Origin: PZPK01 sp965230795
GTDB taxonomy: Bacteria > Pseudomonadota > Gammaproteobacteria > Pseudomonadales > Oleiphilaceae
Length of the DNA stretch: 64,000 nt
Assembly: GCA_965230795.1 (NCBI GenBank)
Contig: OZ246020.1
Span: forward strand, 2,232,001 to 2,296,000
Direction: 5' to 3'
In this document: positions 45,394 through 54,305 of the stretch, in pieces
Numbering within the stretch: the first letter of the stretch is position 1
Layout of the letters: every line of letters starts with the position of its first letter
Program-made: the position numbers and the translations under genes
The notes under the pieces: generated by a model
Seen by the model: only the letters and a program-made list of their open reading frames with translations
What the model was told of the DNA's origin: nothing
The model's database searches: none

Positions 45394-46515
45394 ATGCTTC
45401 CACGCCAGTACCGTTCGCGCTATAGCCTGTTTCTCGCTCTCAGCCTGCTGATTCACTTGGCAATTGTCGCCGTGATGCTTTGGGCCCCGGTGCTCCCTGA
45501 AAAAGCGGAAAAAGAGGAAACAACGGTTACCGTAAAACTGAAGCAGGAACAAAAGAAACAGGAAGCTAAAAAGCAGGAAGAGAAAAAGCTGGCCAGCCAG
45601 GCTCAGCAGGAAAAATCCGAGCCCAAGAAAGCAGAGCCCAAGAAAGCAGAGCCCAAGAAATCAGAGCCCAAGAAATCAGAGCCCAAAAAAGCAGAACCCA
45701 AGAAATCAGAACCCAAGAAATCAGAACCCAAGAAAGCAGAACCCAAGAAAGCAGAACCCAAAAAAGCAGAACCCAAGAAAGCAGAACCCAAGAAAGCAGA
45801 ACCCAAGAAAGCAGAACCCAAGAAAGCAGAACCCAAAAAAGCAGAGCCCAAGAAATCAGAGCCCAAGAAATCAGAGCCCAAGAAATCAGAGCCCAAGAAA
45901 TCAGAACCCAAGAAATCAGAACCCAAGAAATCAGAACCGAAACAAGAACAGCCTAAAGATGCGAGCCAGGCCAAGAAATCTCAAAATGAACGTGAGCGAG
46001 CCGTTGCCTTGGATCATGCAAAACAAGACTGGGTCCCAGCTGCAAAGACTAGTAAAGAACTGGAGTACTGGACAAAAGAGCTCGGTGGTTTAAAAGAGCT
46101 AAAAACGGATGAGTACAGAAAAGCCGTCGTGTTTAGTCGAGGGGAGAGCACGTTTTTCGCAAGCAAAACGAGCCGAGGAAATGCAGCGCTAAAATCGCTA
46201 AACCCTTTAATGAAATTGAAATATTCGCAAAGTGAAGCGGAAGCATTGCAGCATATTTTAAAATTTTTGCCCAAGAAAAAGTTCAACTATGACGGACCAC
46301 CTTTCAAGGGTGAAATACGCTTCTTGGTGGACAGTAAAGGTAATATTACAAATGTGAACTTAAAAACGCCGTCGCCTGTTCCCGAATTTGATGAAGCTAT
46401 GGCTCGTGCAATTGTCGATTCAAGTCCTTTGCCTATGCCAGATGATGCAAAGCTAGCTGAGGTAATAAGTTCTATGCCTAAGTTGCTTTGGTATGATCAG
46501 AACGATCTTAATTAA
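45394..46515 (+). CDS. TonB/TolA-like protein with EPKK(A/S) repeats
   Basis: A 373-residue protein with an N-terminal helix (YSLFLALSLLIHLAIVAVML), a long charged linker, and a C-terminal domain like TolA/TonB (EIRFLVDSKGNITNVNLK, then FDEAMARAIVDSSPLPMPDD). The linker includes 21 exact five-residue repeats. The architecture suits an inner-membrane protein spanning the periplasm. It precedes a second protein with the same N-terminal motif; ExbB/ExbD or TolQ/R genes are not nearby. Confidence 0.75.
   Translation: MLPRQYRSRYSLFLALSLLIHLAIVAVMLWAPVLPEKAEKEETTVTVKLKQEQKKQEAKKQEEKKLASQAQQEKSEPKKAEPKKAEPKKSEPKKSEPKKAEPKKSEPKKSEPKKAEPKKAEPKKAEPKKAEPKKAEPKKAEPKKAEPKKAEPKKSEPKKSEPKKSEPKKSEPKKSEPKKSEPKQEQPKDASQAKKSQNERERAVALDHAKQDWVPAAKTSKELEYWTKELGGLKELKTDEYRKAVVFSRGESTFFASKTSRGNAALKSLNPLMKLKYSQSEAEALQHILKFLPKKKFNYDGPPFKGEIRFLVDSKGNITNVNLKTPSPVPEFDEAMARAIVDSSPLPMPDDAKLAEVISSMPKLLWYDQNDLN
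45616..45945 (+). repeat. 15-bp tandem repeat, 21 copies plus one decayed
   Basis: The unit encodes (A/S)EPKK, in reading frame with the TonB-like gene: for example GCAGAACCCAAGAAA. Twenty-one full units run from 45616 to 45930, then one degenerate unit. Units differ by GCA/TCA (A or S), GAG/GAA and AAG/AAA. Blocks of identical variants suggest recent slippage or unequal recombination. Confidence 0.97.
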
Positions 46516-46630
46516 GGCTGTTTTGGTGTGACAGGAATATTGGAACTTTTTACCTGTTTTTATATCGAACACAGCCACCATTTGAATATAACTATATACT
46601 AAGTCAGATGAAGATATGCCCCGTTAAGCA

Positions 46631-47794
46631 ATGAACTCTTATCGTCGCCGTTATGCCGTACTGTTGACGCTAAGCCTGCTTATACATCTGGCAATCCTGC
46701 TATGGCTGTTAGATCACTTTAATGAGCAAAAGCCCACGCCCAGGCAGCAAACTGTTTCCATCAGTTTGGCTCCACCTCCACCTGTCCCACCAGACTCCCC
46801 AGCTGTAAAACAAGAAATTCCGGAACAAGAGGAAAAGTCACCCGATAAGCCGGAACCAGAAGAAGCACCTGAAAAAGAAAGCAACGAGAAAGACGAGACG
46901 CAACCCGATCCGGAACACCATGCGCCCATGGACAATGCAGATCAGTTTGCTTCCGATAATCAGGATGATCCGAGTAAAACGGAGATTGTCGCGGGCGGGG
47001 GCACGCGTAGTCCAGCAGAAAAAGAAGTGTCTCAGCAAATAGATCAGGACACGGAAGTGATTGAGCCACAACAAAGTCAGGAATTGGCAGAAGAGCTGAG
47101 CCCCGATTTAGAGCAGGAAACGCCTGTCGATACCCCAAAAGCTGACAAGCAGAATAAAGAACGGCGGGTAATTGATACGGAGGACGTGGCCAGAGCGTTG
47201 TGGGAAAACAGGGCGCGTGATCGTACACGGGAGGAAATGCAGGCCATTACCGATCAACCCGGAGCAACGGAACAGGCCTTGATTGATTTAATCACCGGCA
47301 AAGCAAATTTCACGGAAGAACAGAAGAATTTTGAATTGGCTCTGCCTGCAGATGAATCGGATAATTTTGGCAATGCCAAACTGTTGACCGAAGATGAGTT
47401 GCGGGACACAGTGGTCGAGCAGCCATTCAGTGAGCAAAAGGCAAAAGAACTTGAACTCGCAAATATATATTTGCGTCGAATGTCGAAGCAGGTCGAATCT
47501 TTTTGGGTAAACCCTTACGAAGGCAACAGGCTTTACAAGGGAATCATTGTTATGGAGTTAGATCTTAGTGGGCATTTAGTTCGATCTGATATCTACAGGT
47601 CTAGCGGGAATCGCTTGCTGGATATCTCCGTTTTGGATGCCATTCGCGCCGTGCCACGATACGAAGTTCCCGATAACAAAGTGATAGTGGATCGGTATTA
47701 CCGTTATCTTCACTTCCACTATTCGTCGATCGAAGAAAAAACCGAACTGATGCCCTTTGAAAAAGAGGCAGAAAACGAAAAGGCTGAACCTTAA
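46631..47794 (+). CDS. TonB-like energy transducer protein
   Basis: The 387 residues start with RRYAVLLTLSLLIHLAILLWLL, nearly the same helix as the previous protein. A proline-rich and acidic linker (LAPPPPVPPDSP, then EQEEKSPDKPEPEEAPEKE) follows, and the C-terminal domain is TonB-like (YKGIIVMELDLSGHLVRSDIYR, then SSGNRLLDISVLDAI). It overlaps rsmC by one base. Partner proteins are not encoded nearby. Confidence 0.78.
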   Translation: MNSYRRRYAVLLTLSLLIHLAILLWLLDHFNEQKPTPRQQTVSISLAPPPPVPPDSPAVKQEIPEQEEKSPDKPEPEEAPEKESNEKDETQPDPEHHAPMDNADQFASDNQDDPSKTEIVAGGGTRSPAEKEVSQQIDQDTEVIEPQQSQELAEELSPDLEQETPVDTPKADKQNKERRVIDTEDVARALWENRARDRTREEMQAITDQPGATEQALIDLITGKANFTEEQKNFELALPADESDNFGNAKLLTEDELRDTVVEQPFSEQKAKELELANIYLRRMSKQVESFWVNPYEGNRLYKGIIVMELDLSGHLVRSDIYRSSGNRLLDISVLDAIRAVPRYEVPDNKVIVDRYYRYLHFHYSSIEEKTELMPFEKEAENEKAEP

Positions 47795-48834
47795 TGCACC
47801 CGACTATTCAGATTCTCAGTCGTCACCAGGAACGCTTCGCTGCGGAGTCAAACCTGTTAATTCTGTGCCCGCCAGCAGATGCGTTGCTTACAGAGCTTGA
47901 CCCAAAACAGGTCATCACCTTTGATTTCAGGACCTTTACGCAATTGCAGCCTGCACTGAAAGAGCGCGTGTGCTTTGGGCCTCCCCAAAAAGAAGCAGGC
48001 GGTAATGAACTTAGCCGTTTATACGATGCAGTGCTTGTGTTTGTCCCCAAAGCCAAGAATGAGCTGGATTTATTGCTGGCGTTAGCCCTCGGTTGTCTAA
48101 GTCCGGAGGGACGTGTGTATCTGGTTGGTGAAAAACGGGGTGGGGTGTCCAGTGCGGCGAAAAAACTGGAAGCAGTCTGTCATGATGCCAGCAAAATTGA
48201 TTCGGCAAAGCACTGTCAGCTTTGGCTTGGTCAGGTTTCAGAAGAGGTGAAGTCAGGGGCACAAGAGTTCAGGCTGAATGACTGGTTGGATGAGTATACC
48301 GTTGAAATTGATGGCCGACTGCAGCGCTTGTATAGCCTGCCAGGTGTTTTCAGTTTCGGTCGATTGGACGATGCGACTCAGCTCTTACTCGAGAATTTGC
48401 CTAGGCGTTTACAGGGGCGCGTGCTGGATTTCGGCTGTGGGTCGGGTGTCATAGGTTTGTCTCTTGCGGCCCGCTACAGAGAGATCCTGGTGGAGTGTGT
48501 GGATATCAGCTGGCTTGCATTGCAATGTACGCGATTGAACGCAGAGCGGCTTGGCTTGTCTATTAAGGTATATCCGAGTGATGGCTGGTCGGAGGTAGAA
48601 GGACGAGTGGATGCGGTGTTTACCAACCCACCGTTTCATTCGGGAGTGTCTACCGAATACCAAACCAGTGAAGGCTTTATTCTTTCCGCTCCGCAACATA
48701 TGAGTAAGCACGCACCGATGGTGATCGTTGCAAACAGCTTTTTAAAGTATCCGCCGGTGATCGAAAAGGCCTTCGGCTCCTATAAAGTGTTAGCGGAAAC
48801 AACGAAATTCAGGCTTTACCAATCGTTTCGCTAG
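47794..48834 (+). CDS. rsmC: 16S rRNA (guanine-1207-N2)-methyltransferase RsmC
   Basis: Methylates G1207 of 16S rRNA. Like RsmC it is a tandem protein: a degenerate N-terminal methyltransferase-like half and a C-terminal active half with LDFGCGSGVIGLSLA and the NPPFHSG motif. Length 346. It overlaps the TonB-like gene by one base, so they may be cotranscribed. Confidence 0.93.
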   Translation: MHPTIQILSRHQERFAAESNLLILCPPADALLTELDPKQVITFDFRTFTQLQPALKERVCFGPPQKEAGGNELSRLYDAVLVFVPKAKNELDLLLALALGCLSPEGRVYLVGEKRGGVSSAAKKLEAVCHDASKIDSAKHCQLWLGQVSEEVKSGAQEFRLNDWLDEYTVEIDGRLQRLYSLPGVFSFGRLDDATQLLLENLPRRLQGRVLDFGCGSGVIGLSLAARYREILVECVDISWLALQCTRLNAERLGLSIKVYPSDGWSEVEGRVDAVFTNPPFHSGVSTEYQTSEGFILSAPQHMSKHAPMVIVANSFLKYPPVIEKAFGSYKVLAETTKFRLYQSFR

Positions 48835-48877
48835 CGAGTCGGCGAGTTGATGTGAACGACTAGAACAGAGAGGATCG

Positions 48878-49516
48878 ATGATGTCCTACTTTACGCGAAA
48901 GAACATCGAAATGCCTACGGAAGCAACGGCGTTGCCCGGCCGAAAGGCTGCGATGCCCCTGAACAACCGGCATTGTGTCCACAGCCGGCCATTGCAACCG
49001 CCTTTTCCTGAACAGATGGAGCAGGTTGTGCTGGGTATGGGGTGCTTTTGGGGAGCGGAACGGAAATTCTGGACATTGCATGGCGTGTATACCACCGCGG
49101 TAGGCTATGCACAGGGTTTTACCCCTAATCCAAGCTATGAAGAGGTCTGTAGTGGTATGACCGGGCACAACGAAACGGTTCTGGTTGTGTACGACCCGGG
49201 CGAATGCAGCTTTGATTCCCTGCTATCGGTTTTCTGGGAAAATCATGATCCAACTCAGGGGATGCGCCAGGGGAATGATCTGGGTACGCAATATCGCTCC
49301 GGCATTTACACCACAAGCACTGCGCAATTGCGCTCAGCAGAAAACAGCCTGCAGTCTTACCAGGAGAGGCTGAACAAAGCAGGGTATGGCCGGATCACGA
49401 CTGAAGTCGCTCCACTGAAGACTTTTTTCTACGCGGAGGAATATCACCAGCAGTATCTTGCAAAGAATCCAAACGGTTATTGCGGTTTGGGTGGAACAGG
49501 GGTTGGGTGCAGCTAA
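48878..49516 (+). CDS. msrA: Peptide methionine sulfoxide reductase MsrA
   Basis: Repairs S-methionine sulfoxide. The catalytic motif GMGCFWGAER is at about residues 52-61, and resolving cysteines lie near the C-terminus (YCGLGGTGVGCS). The 212 residues include the longer N-terminal extension seen in E. coli MsrA. A GAGAGGATCG site precedes the ATG. Confidence 0.95.
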   Translation: MMSYFTRKNIEMPTEATALPGRKAAMPLNNRHCVHSRPLQPPFPEQMEQVVLGMGCFWGAERKFWTLHGVYTTAVGYAQGFTPNPSYEEVCSGMTGHNETVLVVYDPGECSFDSLLSVFWENHDPTQGMRQGNDLGTQYRSGIYTTSTAQLRSAENSLQSYQERLNKAGYGRITTEVAPLKTFFYAEEYHQQYLAKNPNGYCGLGGTGVGCS

Positions 49517-49544
49517 ACTTGTTCTGGTGATCGGTGAATTTTAG

Positions 49545-49574
49545 GCAAAAAAAAAGCCCTTGGGGTCCAAGGGC
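49545..49574 (-). terminator. Leftward intrinsic terminator without a known gene
   Basis: Read leftwards: GCCCTTGG, loop ACC, CCAAGGGC and a run of ten T. The long T-run is only on the minus strand, so it would end transcription from the right. No minus-strand gene lies between here and the urea operon, so this may mark a small RNA. It could also protect msrA mRNA as a 3' stem. Confidence 0.8.
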
Positions 49575-49875
49575 AAAGTCCACTCTAGCTTACTCGCTAG
49601 CGATAAAAAACCTGAAATCGAAGCATGTTCGATTGATGGGTGTAGATTAGTATTTAAAATTAGAATATTCATACTAAAGTTTGAGCTATGTCTCATTTTT
49701 CTGCTAATGCCTTTCTATTTCCGTCCCAATAAATCAAACGCGGTCACATTTTCCAATTAAGCTATTCATGGGCTCATTTTCGGGGCACCAAAACGGGAAA
49801 TTTTTCTAACATTTCGACTGTTCCTGACTCATTTCATCTTTCTCTTCGGCTCCTGGTCATTAGATACAAATTTTA

Positions 49876-49894
49876 TGCACCACCAGCAGGCGCA
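49876..49894 (+). promoter_or_regulatory. Candidate NtrC-binding palindrome
   Basis: TGCACCA, five bases, AGGCGCA: two half-sites like the NtrC consensus TGCAC(C/T)A-N5-TGGTGCA. A second, imperfect TGCAC/GTGCG element is at 49906-49921. Both lie about 100-140 bases before the sigma-54 site, the usual place for an enhancer. Confidence 0.45.
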
Positions 49895-49995
49895 CTGTTC
49901 GTTTTTGCACCAGTGTGCGCACCAGAATATCTCATTGCCCTATATTTATAATGGTATTGATTGTCTAATTTGTTGAAATATAAGCAAATATAAAG

Positions 49996-50012
49996 TTGGC
50001 CTTTCCTTTGCT
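49996..50012 (+). promoter_or_regulatory. Candidate sigma-54 promoter of the urea operon
   Basis: TTGGC at 49996-50000 and TTGCT at 50008-50012 keep the GG-N10-GC spacing of the -24/-12 elements. Transcription would begin near 50023, leaving about 75 bases before urtA. Nitrogen control of urea genes by NtrC and sigma-54 is well known. Confidence 0.6.
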
Positions 50013-50098
50013 GATAGCAGTACAAGTTGTGCAATAAAAACGTCATCACAACTTAATCGCTAACCATTAGGTATCTATAGAAAGGGGAAGACAGCACC

Positions 50099-51394
50099 AT
50101 GAAAAGCTTCAAATCAAAAATAGCGGGTATCGCTGCGGCAGTGAGTCTGTCGTTAGGTGCCAGCTCGATCGTCGCGGCCGCTGATACAATCAAGGTTGGG
50201 GTTCTGCACTCATTGTCAGGCACCATGGCCATTTCTGAAACCACCTTGAAAGACACGATGTTGATGCTCATTGATGAGCAAAATAAAAAAGGTGGTCTGC
50301 TGGGCAAAAAGCTCGAGCCGGTTGTTGTTGATCCGGCATCCAACTGGCCCTTGTTCGCCGAGAAGGCGCGCGAGCTGATTGAAAAGGAAAAAGTGTCAGC
50401 AGTGTTTGGCTGCTGGACATCCGTTTCCCGTAAATCCGTACTGCCAGTATTCGAAGAACTGAACAGCATTCTGTTTTATCCCGTTCAGTACGAGGGTGAA
50501 GAGTCTTCGAAAAACGTCTTCTACACAGGCGCGGCTCCCAACACTCAGGCAATCCCGGCAGTTGACTATCTGATGGATGAAATTGGCGTAAAACGCTGGG
50601 TTCTTGCGGGAACGGACTATGTTTATCCTCGTACCACAAACAAGATTCTTGAAGCCTACCTGAAGGCAAAAGGCGTCGCTGAATCGGATATTATGATCAA
50701 CTACACGCCCTTCGGTCATTCTGATTGGCAGAGCATCGTGTCTGATATCAAGAAATTCGGCTCTGCCGGCAAGAAAACAGCTGTGGTTTCCACCATCAAT
50801 GGTGATGCGAACGTACCTTTCTATAAAGAATTGGGTAACCAGGGCATTTCTGCTGAAGATATCCCGGTAGTTGCATTCTCGGTCGGTGAAGAAGAGCTAG
50901 CAGGTCTGGATACAGGTCCTCTCGTCGGTCACCTGGCAGCATGGAACTATTTCATGAGTCTTGAGAATGAAGCCAATGAAGAGTTTATCGAAGCCTGGCA
51001 GAAGTTCATCAAAGACGAAGATCGTGTGACCAATGATCCTATGGAAGCTCATTACATTGGCTTCAACATGTGGGTGAAAGCTGTCGAAGCAGCGGGTACA
51101 ACCGATCCGGAAGCCGTTCAGGAAGCCTTGATCGGTGTCGCTGTGCCTAACCTGTCTGGTGGCTACTCAGCCATGATGCCAAATCACCACATCACTAAGC
51201 CTGTCCTGATCGGCGAAATCCAGGACGATGGTCAGTTCCAGATCGTATCGCAAACAGCCGGACTGGTTCCTGGCGATGCATGGTCTGACTTCCTGCCTGG
51301 TTCCAAGGATGTTATTGCTGACTGGCGCGCACCTCTCGCCTGCGGTAACTACAACGTTAAAACCGGTAAATGTTCAGGTCAGAACTACGAATAA
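50099..51394 (+). CDS. urtA: Urea ABC transporter substrate-binding protein UrtA
   Basis: Periplasmic binding protein for urea. The 431 residues have a signal peptide (IAAAVSLSLGASSIVAAAD) and the Urt pattern IKVGVLHSLSGTMAISET, then ELNSILFYPVQYEGEESS. It is the first of five transporter genes and lies next to urease, so urea is the expected substrate. A strong AAAGGGGAAG ribosome site is present. Confidence 0.96.
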   Translation: MKSFKSKIAGIAAAVSLSLGASSIVAAADTIKVGVLHSLSGTMAISETTLKDTMLMLIDEQNKKGGLLGKKLEPVVVDPASNWPLFAEKARELIEKEKVSAVFGCWTSVSRKSVLPVFEELNSILFYPVQYEGEESSKNVFYTGAAPNTQAIPAVDYLMDEIGVKRWVLAGTDYVYPRTTNKILEAYLKAKGVAESDIMINYTPFGHSDWQSIVSDIKKFGSAGKKTAVVSTINGDANVPFYKELGNQGISAEDIPVVAFSVGEEELAGLDTGPLVGHLAAWNYFMSLENEANEEFIEAWQKFIKDEDRVTNDPMEAHYIGFNMWVKAVEAAGTTDPEAVQEALIGVAVPNLSGGYSAMMPNHHITKPVLIGEIQDDGQFQIVSQTAGLVPGDAWSDFLPGSKDVIADWRAPLACGNYNVKTGKCSGQNYE

Positions 51395-51424
51395 GCAGTT
51401 CGTCACCTGACTGACACAAATAAT

Positions 51425-51444
51425 AGGGGGCATGCGTGCCCTCT
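51425..51444 (+). repeat. Hairpin between urtA and urtB
   Basis: AGGGGGCA, loop TGCG, TGCCCTCT: an 8-bp stem (one G-T pair) 30 bases after the urtA stop. No T-run follows. Such stems after a binding-protein gene often stabilise its mRNA, so that UrtA exceeds the membrane parts. Confidence 0.55.
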
Positions 51445-51527
51445 GTTGCTTCCTGATTAATAAAAACACAACAGTCTCGCAACTTGACCAGAGAAGTATT
51501 GCGATCACTTAAGGATATGGGAATTAC

Positions 51528-53168
51528 ATGAAACGACCCGGTGGAGAGCCTTGTCGCGGCCACATCATGCAGCGACTTCTTATGCTCATGTGTCTGATGG
51601 GCTTCCTCTTTGTTCCTACGGTTGCTAGCGCAGATATGGCACTGTTCAAGCAGGGACTGGAAAAAATCAATTCATCACGCCTGAAAGACGTTGAAGAAGG
51701 TGTAGGACTCCTGGTGCAATCAGGAGAAGAACAGGTCGTTCCACTGTTCGAGGCGCTGCTGGATAGCGACCTGTATCGGCATAAAAGCGAAAAACGCCTG
51801 GTTTACATTGTTGAGAAGCAAGGCTCGAATTATCTGATTGCGGGAATAGACAATCCCGGGGTCACTGAAACCGTCAAGAAACGCAAGGTTAAACGCGTTC
51901 CTATCAATAATAGTTTGCGGGGCGAAATCAAAAGCTTTCTCGCTGCGCAATATCTGAATCACAAGGATCCTCAAGTTCGCTCTCATTCAGTGCAGGAACT
52001 GATAGAAGATCTGGATTCGACGTCTCTGGCATTGATCAAGACGCGCCTGGAGATTGAAGAAAATGCCCGGGTGAAGGAATTGCTGACAACCGCAATTGCG
52101 CTCGATCGATTTAATAGTGGCGAACGCTTCGAACAACTTGAGGCGGCCAGGCAACTGGGTGATAGTCTGGAGCCGTCGGTTCGTAACGCCCTGACGCGCG
52201 TTGCAGAGAATGGCCCCGATGGCCTGAAAGCAGCGGCACAGAATGCCCTGAACAAAATCGAAGACAAAATAGAGTTTTATGGCTTCGTCGAAACCGTGTT
52301 TTTCGGACTGAGCCTCGGCTCTGTGCTGGTATTGGCGGCCATTGGGCTTGCTATTACATTCGGTGTCATGGGTTGTATTAATATGGCCCACGGTGAGCTG
52401 ATAATGATCGGCGCCTACACCACCTACGTTATTCAGCTATTGATGCCAAATTCCATCGGCGCTTCATTGCTGATTGCGGTGCCGGCTGCGTTTCTGGTAT
52501 CCGGCCTCGTTGGCATCCTTATCGAGCGGGGCGTCATCCAGTTCCTGAAAGGACGTCCTCTGGAGACTCTGCTGGCAACCTTCGGTGTCAGTTTGATTCT
52601 GCAGCAAACCGTACGCTCCATCTTTTCACCGCTCAACCGAAGCGTTGCGACGCCCGAATGGATGAGCGGTTCCATTGAGATTAATCCAATTTTTTCACTC
52701 ACCTTGAATCGCGTATACATCATTATTTTCTGTCTGATTGTATTTGCTGCCTTGTTTATGGTGCTGCGTAAAACGGTGCTCGGCCTGCAGGTCAGAGCGG
52801 TATCCCAGAATCGGGATATGGCGCGTGCCATGGGCGTGAGATCTGAATGGGTTGATGCATTGACCTTCGGGCTTGGCTCGGGAATTGCCGGTGTTGCGGG
52901 TGTCGCACTGAGCCAACTGACCAATGTCGGTCCAAACCTGGGCCAGTCCTATATTATCGATTCCTTCATGGTCGTCGTCTTCGGAGGGGTTGGCAATCTA
53001 TGGGGCACCCTCGTTGCCGGCATGTCACTAGGTGTTGCCAACAAGATGCTGGAGCCGGTCTCAGGTGCCGTTCTGGCGAAGATACTGGTGCTCATTTTTA
53101 TCATCCTGTTCATTCAGAAAAGGCCGCGGGGACTGTTTCCCCAAAAAGGCCGGGCAGCGGAGGGTTAA
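51528..53168 (+). CDS. urtB: Urea ABC transporter permease UrtB
   Basis: A 546-residue permease of the LivH type. It has a signal peptide (LMLMCLMGFLFVPTVASAD), then about 220 residues of helical periplasmic domain (HEAT-like), then the membrane core (GLAITFGVMGCINMAHGELIMIGAY). The long N-terminal domain is usual for UrtB. AAGGATATGGGA lies before the ATG. Confidence 0.95.
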   Translation: MKRPGGEPCRGHIMQRLLMLMCLMGFLFVPTVASADMALFKQGLEKINSSRLKDVEEGVGLLVQSGEEQVVPLFEALLDSDLYRHKSEKRLVYIVEKQGSNYLIAGIDNPGVTETVKKRKVKRVPINNSLRGEIKSFLAAQYLNHKDPQVRSHSVQELIEDLDSTSLALIKTRLEIEENARVKELLTTAIALDRFNSGERFEQLEAARQLGDSLEPSVRNALTRVAENGPDGLKAAAQNALNKIEDKIEFYGFVETVFFGLSLGSVLVLAAIGLAITFGVMGCINMAHGELIMIGAYTTYVIQLLMPNSIGASLLIAVPAAFLVSGLVGILIERGVIQFLKGRPLETLLATFGVSLILQQTVRSIFSPLNRSVATPEWMSGSIEINPIFSLTLNRVYIIIFCLIVFAALFMVLRKTVLGLQVRAVSQNRDMARAMGVRSEWVDALTFGLGSGIAGVAGVALSQLTNVGPNLGQSYIIDSFMVVVFGGVGNLWGTLVAGMSLGVANKMLEPVSGAVLAKILVLIFIILFIQKRPRGLFPQKGRAAEG

Positions 53169-53171
53169 GGC

Positions 53172-54305
53172 ATGACGACTGTGAATGCTAACGTTCCGGC
53201 CAATCCGGTATTAAATGGTGAGAGTAAAATCTTTCTTTCTGTCCTGGCGGTATTGACCATTCTGGTTGTCATTGCCAATACGGTCATCCCTGAAGGAAGC
53301 GCCTTACACATCCCGACCTACACCGTAAGTTTGCTGGGTAAGTACCTGACCTTCGCTTTGCTTGCCGTGGCAGTCGATCTGATTTGGGGTTACATGGGAA
53401 TACTGAGTCTCGGTCACGGAGCCTTCTTCGCCTTGGGTGGCTATGCCATGGGCATGTATCTGATGCGGCAAATAGGCGATCGTGGCGTTTATGGTGACCC
53501 GCTATTGCCTGACTTTATGGTTTTTCTGAACTGGAGTGAATTGCCCTGGTTCTGGCATGGCTTCGATATGTTCTGGTTTGCTGCGATTATGGTGATCCTG
53601 GTACCCGGGGCGCTGGCCTTTGTCTTTGGCTGGCTCACTTTTCGCTCCCGTGTAACCGGGGTCTATCTTTCAATCATCACCCAGGCGCTGACCTATGCGC
53701 TTATGCTTGCTTTCTATCGCAATGAGATGGGCTTTGGCGGCAACAACGGCCTGACTGACTTCAAGGATATTCTTGGCTTTGATCTGCAGGCCGACAGTAC
53801 CCGCATTATGCTATTCGTGTCATCAGCTATCGCTTTGGCGTTCGGTTTTGTTGCGTGCCGCTACATAGTCAGTTCCAAGCTCGGCCGGGTCGCCATGGCG
53901 ATTCGGGATGCGGAAGCGCGAACACGCTTTGTGGGTTTTAAAGTGGAAAATGTGAAGCTGTGGGTGTTTACCTTCTCAGCGGCTCTGGCGGGCATTGCCG
54001 GTGCGCTCTACGTGCCGCAAGTGGGCATCATTAACCCCAACGAATTTTCGCCGCTCAATTCCATCGAGATTGTTGTCTGGGTTGCATTGGGGGGGCGAGC
54101 TACCCTCTATGGGGCCGTGATAGGAGCCATCGTCGTCAACTATGCCAAAACCTACTTTACCGGCGTGTTGCCGGAGGTCTGGTTGTTTGCGCTGGGCGGA
54201 CTTTTCGTCGTTACCACAATCTTCTTACCCAAAGGCGTTGCAGGACTAATGCGCTGGAAGCAAGGGAAACAGTCCGGAGTAACGGATAAGGAGGTCACAG
54301 CATGA
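53172..54305 (+). CDS. urtC: Urea ABC transporter permease UrtC
   Basis: Second permease, LivM type, 377 residues. Helices begin at about residue 20, and the motif WGYMGILSLGHGAFFALGGY is clear. Its ATG comes three bases after the urtB stop and it overlaps urtD by four. Confidence 0.95.
   Translation: MTTVNANVPANPVLNGESKIFLSVLAVLTILVVIANTVIPEGSALHIPTYTVSLLGKYLTFALLAVAVDLIWGYMGILSLGHGAFFALGGYAMGMYLMRQIGDRGVYGDPLLPDFMVFLNWSELPWFWHGFDMFWFAAIMVILVPGALAFVFGWLTFRSRVTGVYLSIITQALTYALMLAFYRNEMGFGGNNGLTDFKDILGFDLQADSTRIMLFVSSAIALAFGFVACRYIVSSKLGRVAMAIRDAEARTRFVGFKVENVKLWVFTFSAALAGIAGALYVPQVGIINPNEFSPLNSIEIVVWVALGGRATLYGAVIGAIVVNYAKTYFTGVLPEVWLFALGGLFVVTTIFLPKGVAGLMRWKQGKQSGVTDKEVTA

Larger units (their letters stand above)
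49575..50098. other. Gene-free stretch before the urea operon
   Basis: A 524-base, AT-rich gap without a convincing reading frame on either strand. It holds the orphan terminator at its left edge, an NtrC-like palindrome, a sigma-54-type promoter and the urtA leader. No IS or tRNA is seen. Confidence 0.7.

Noticed and set aside
45603..45974. Minus-strand frame of GSDFL/GSAFL repeats opposite the TonB-like gene
   Set aside because: It is the complement of the 15-bp repeat, which stays open in any frame; no ribosome site or family supports it.
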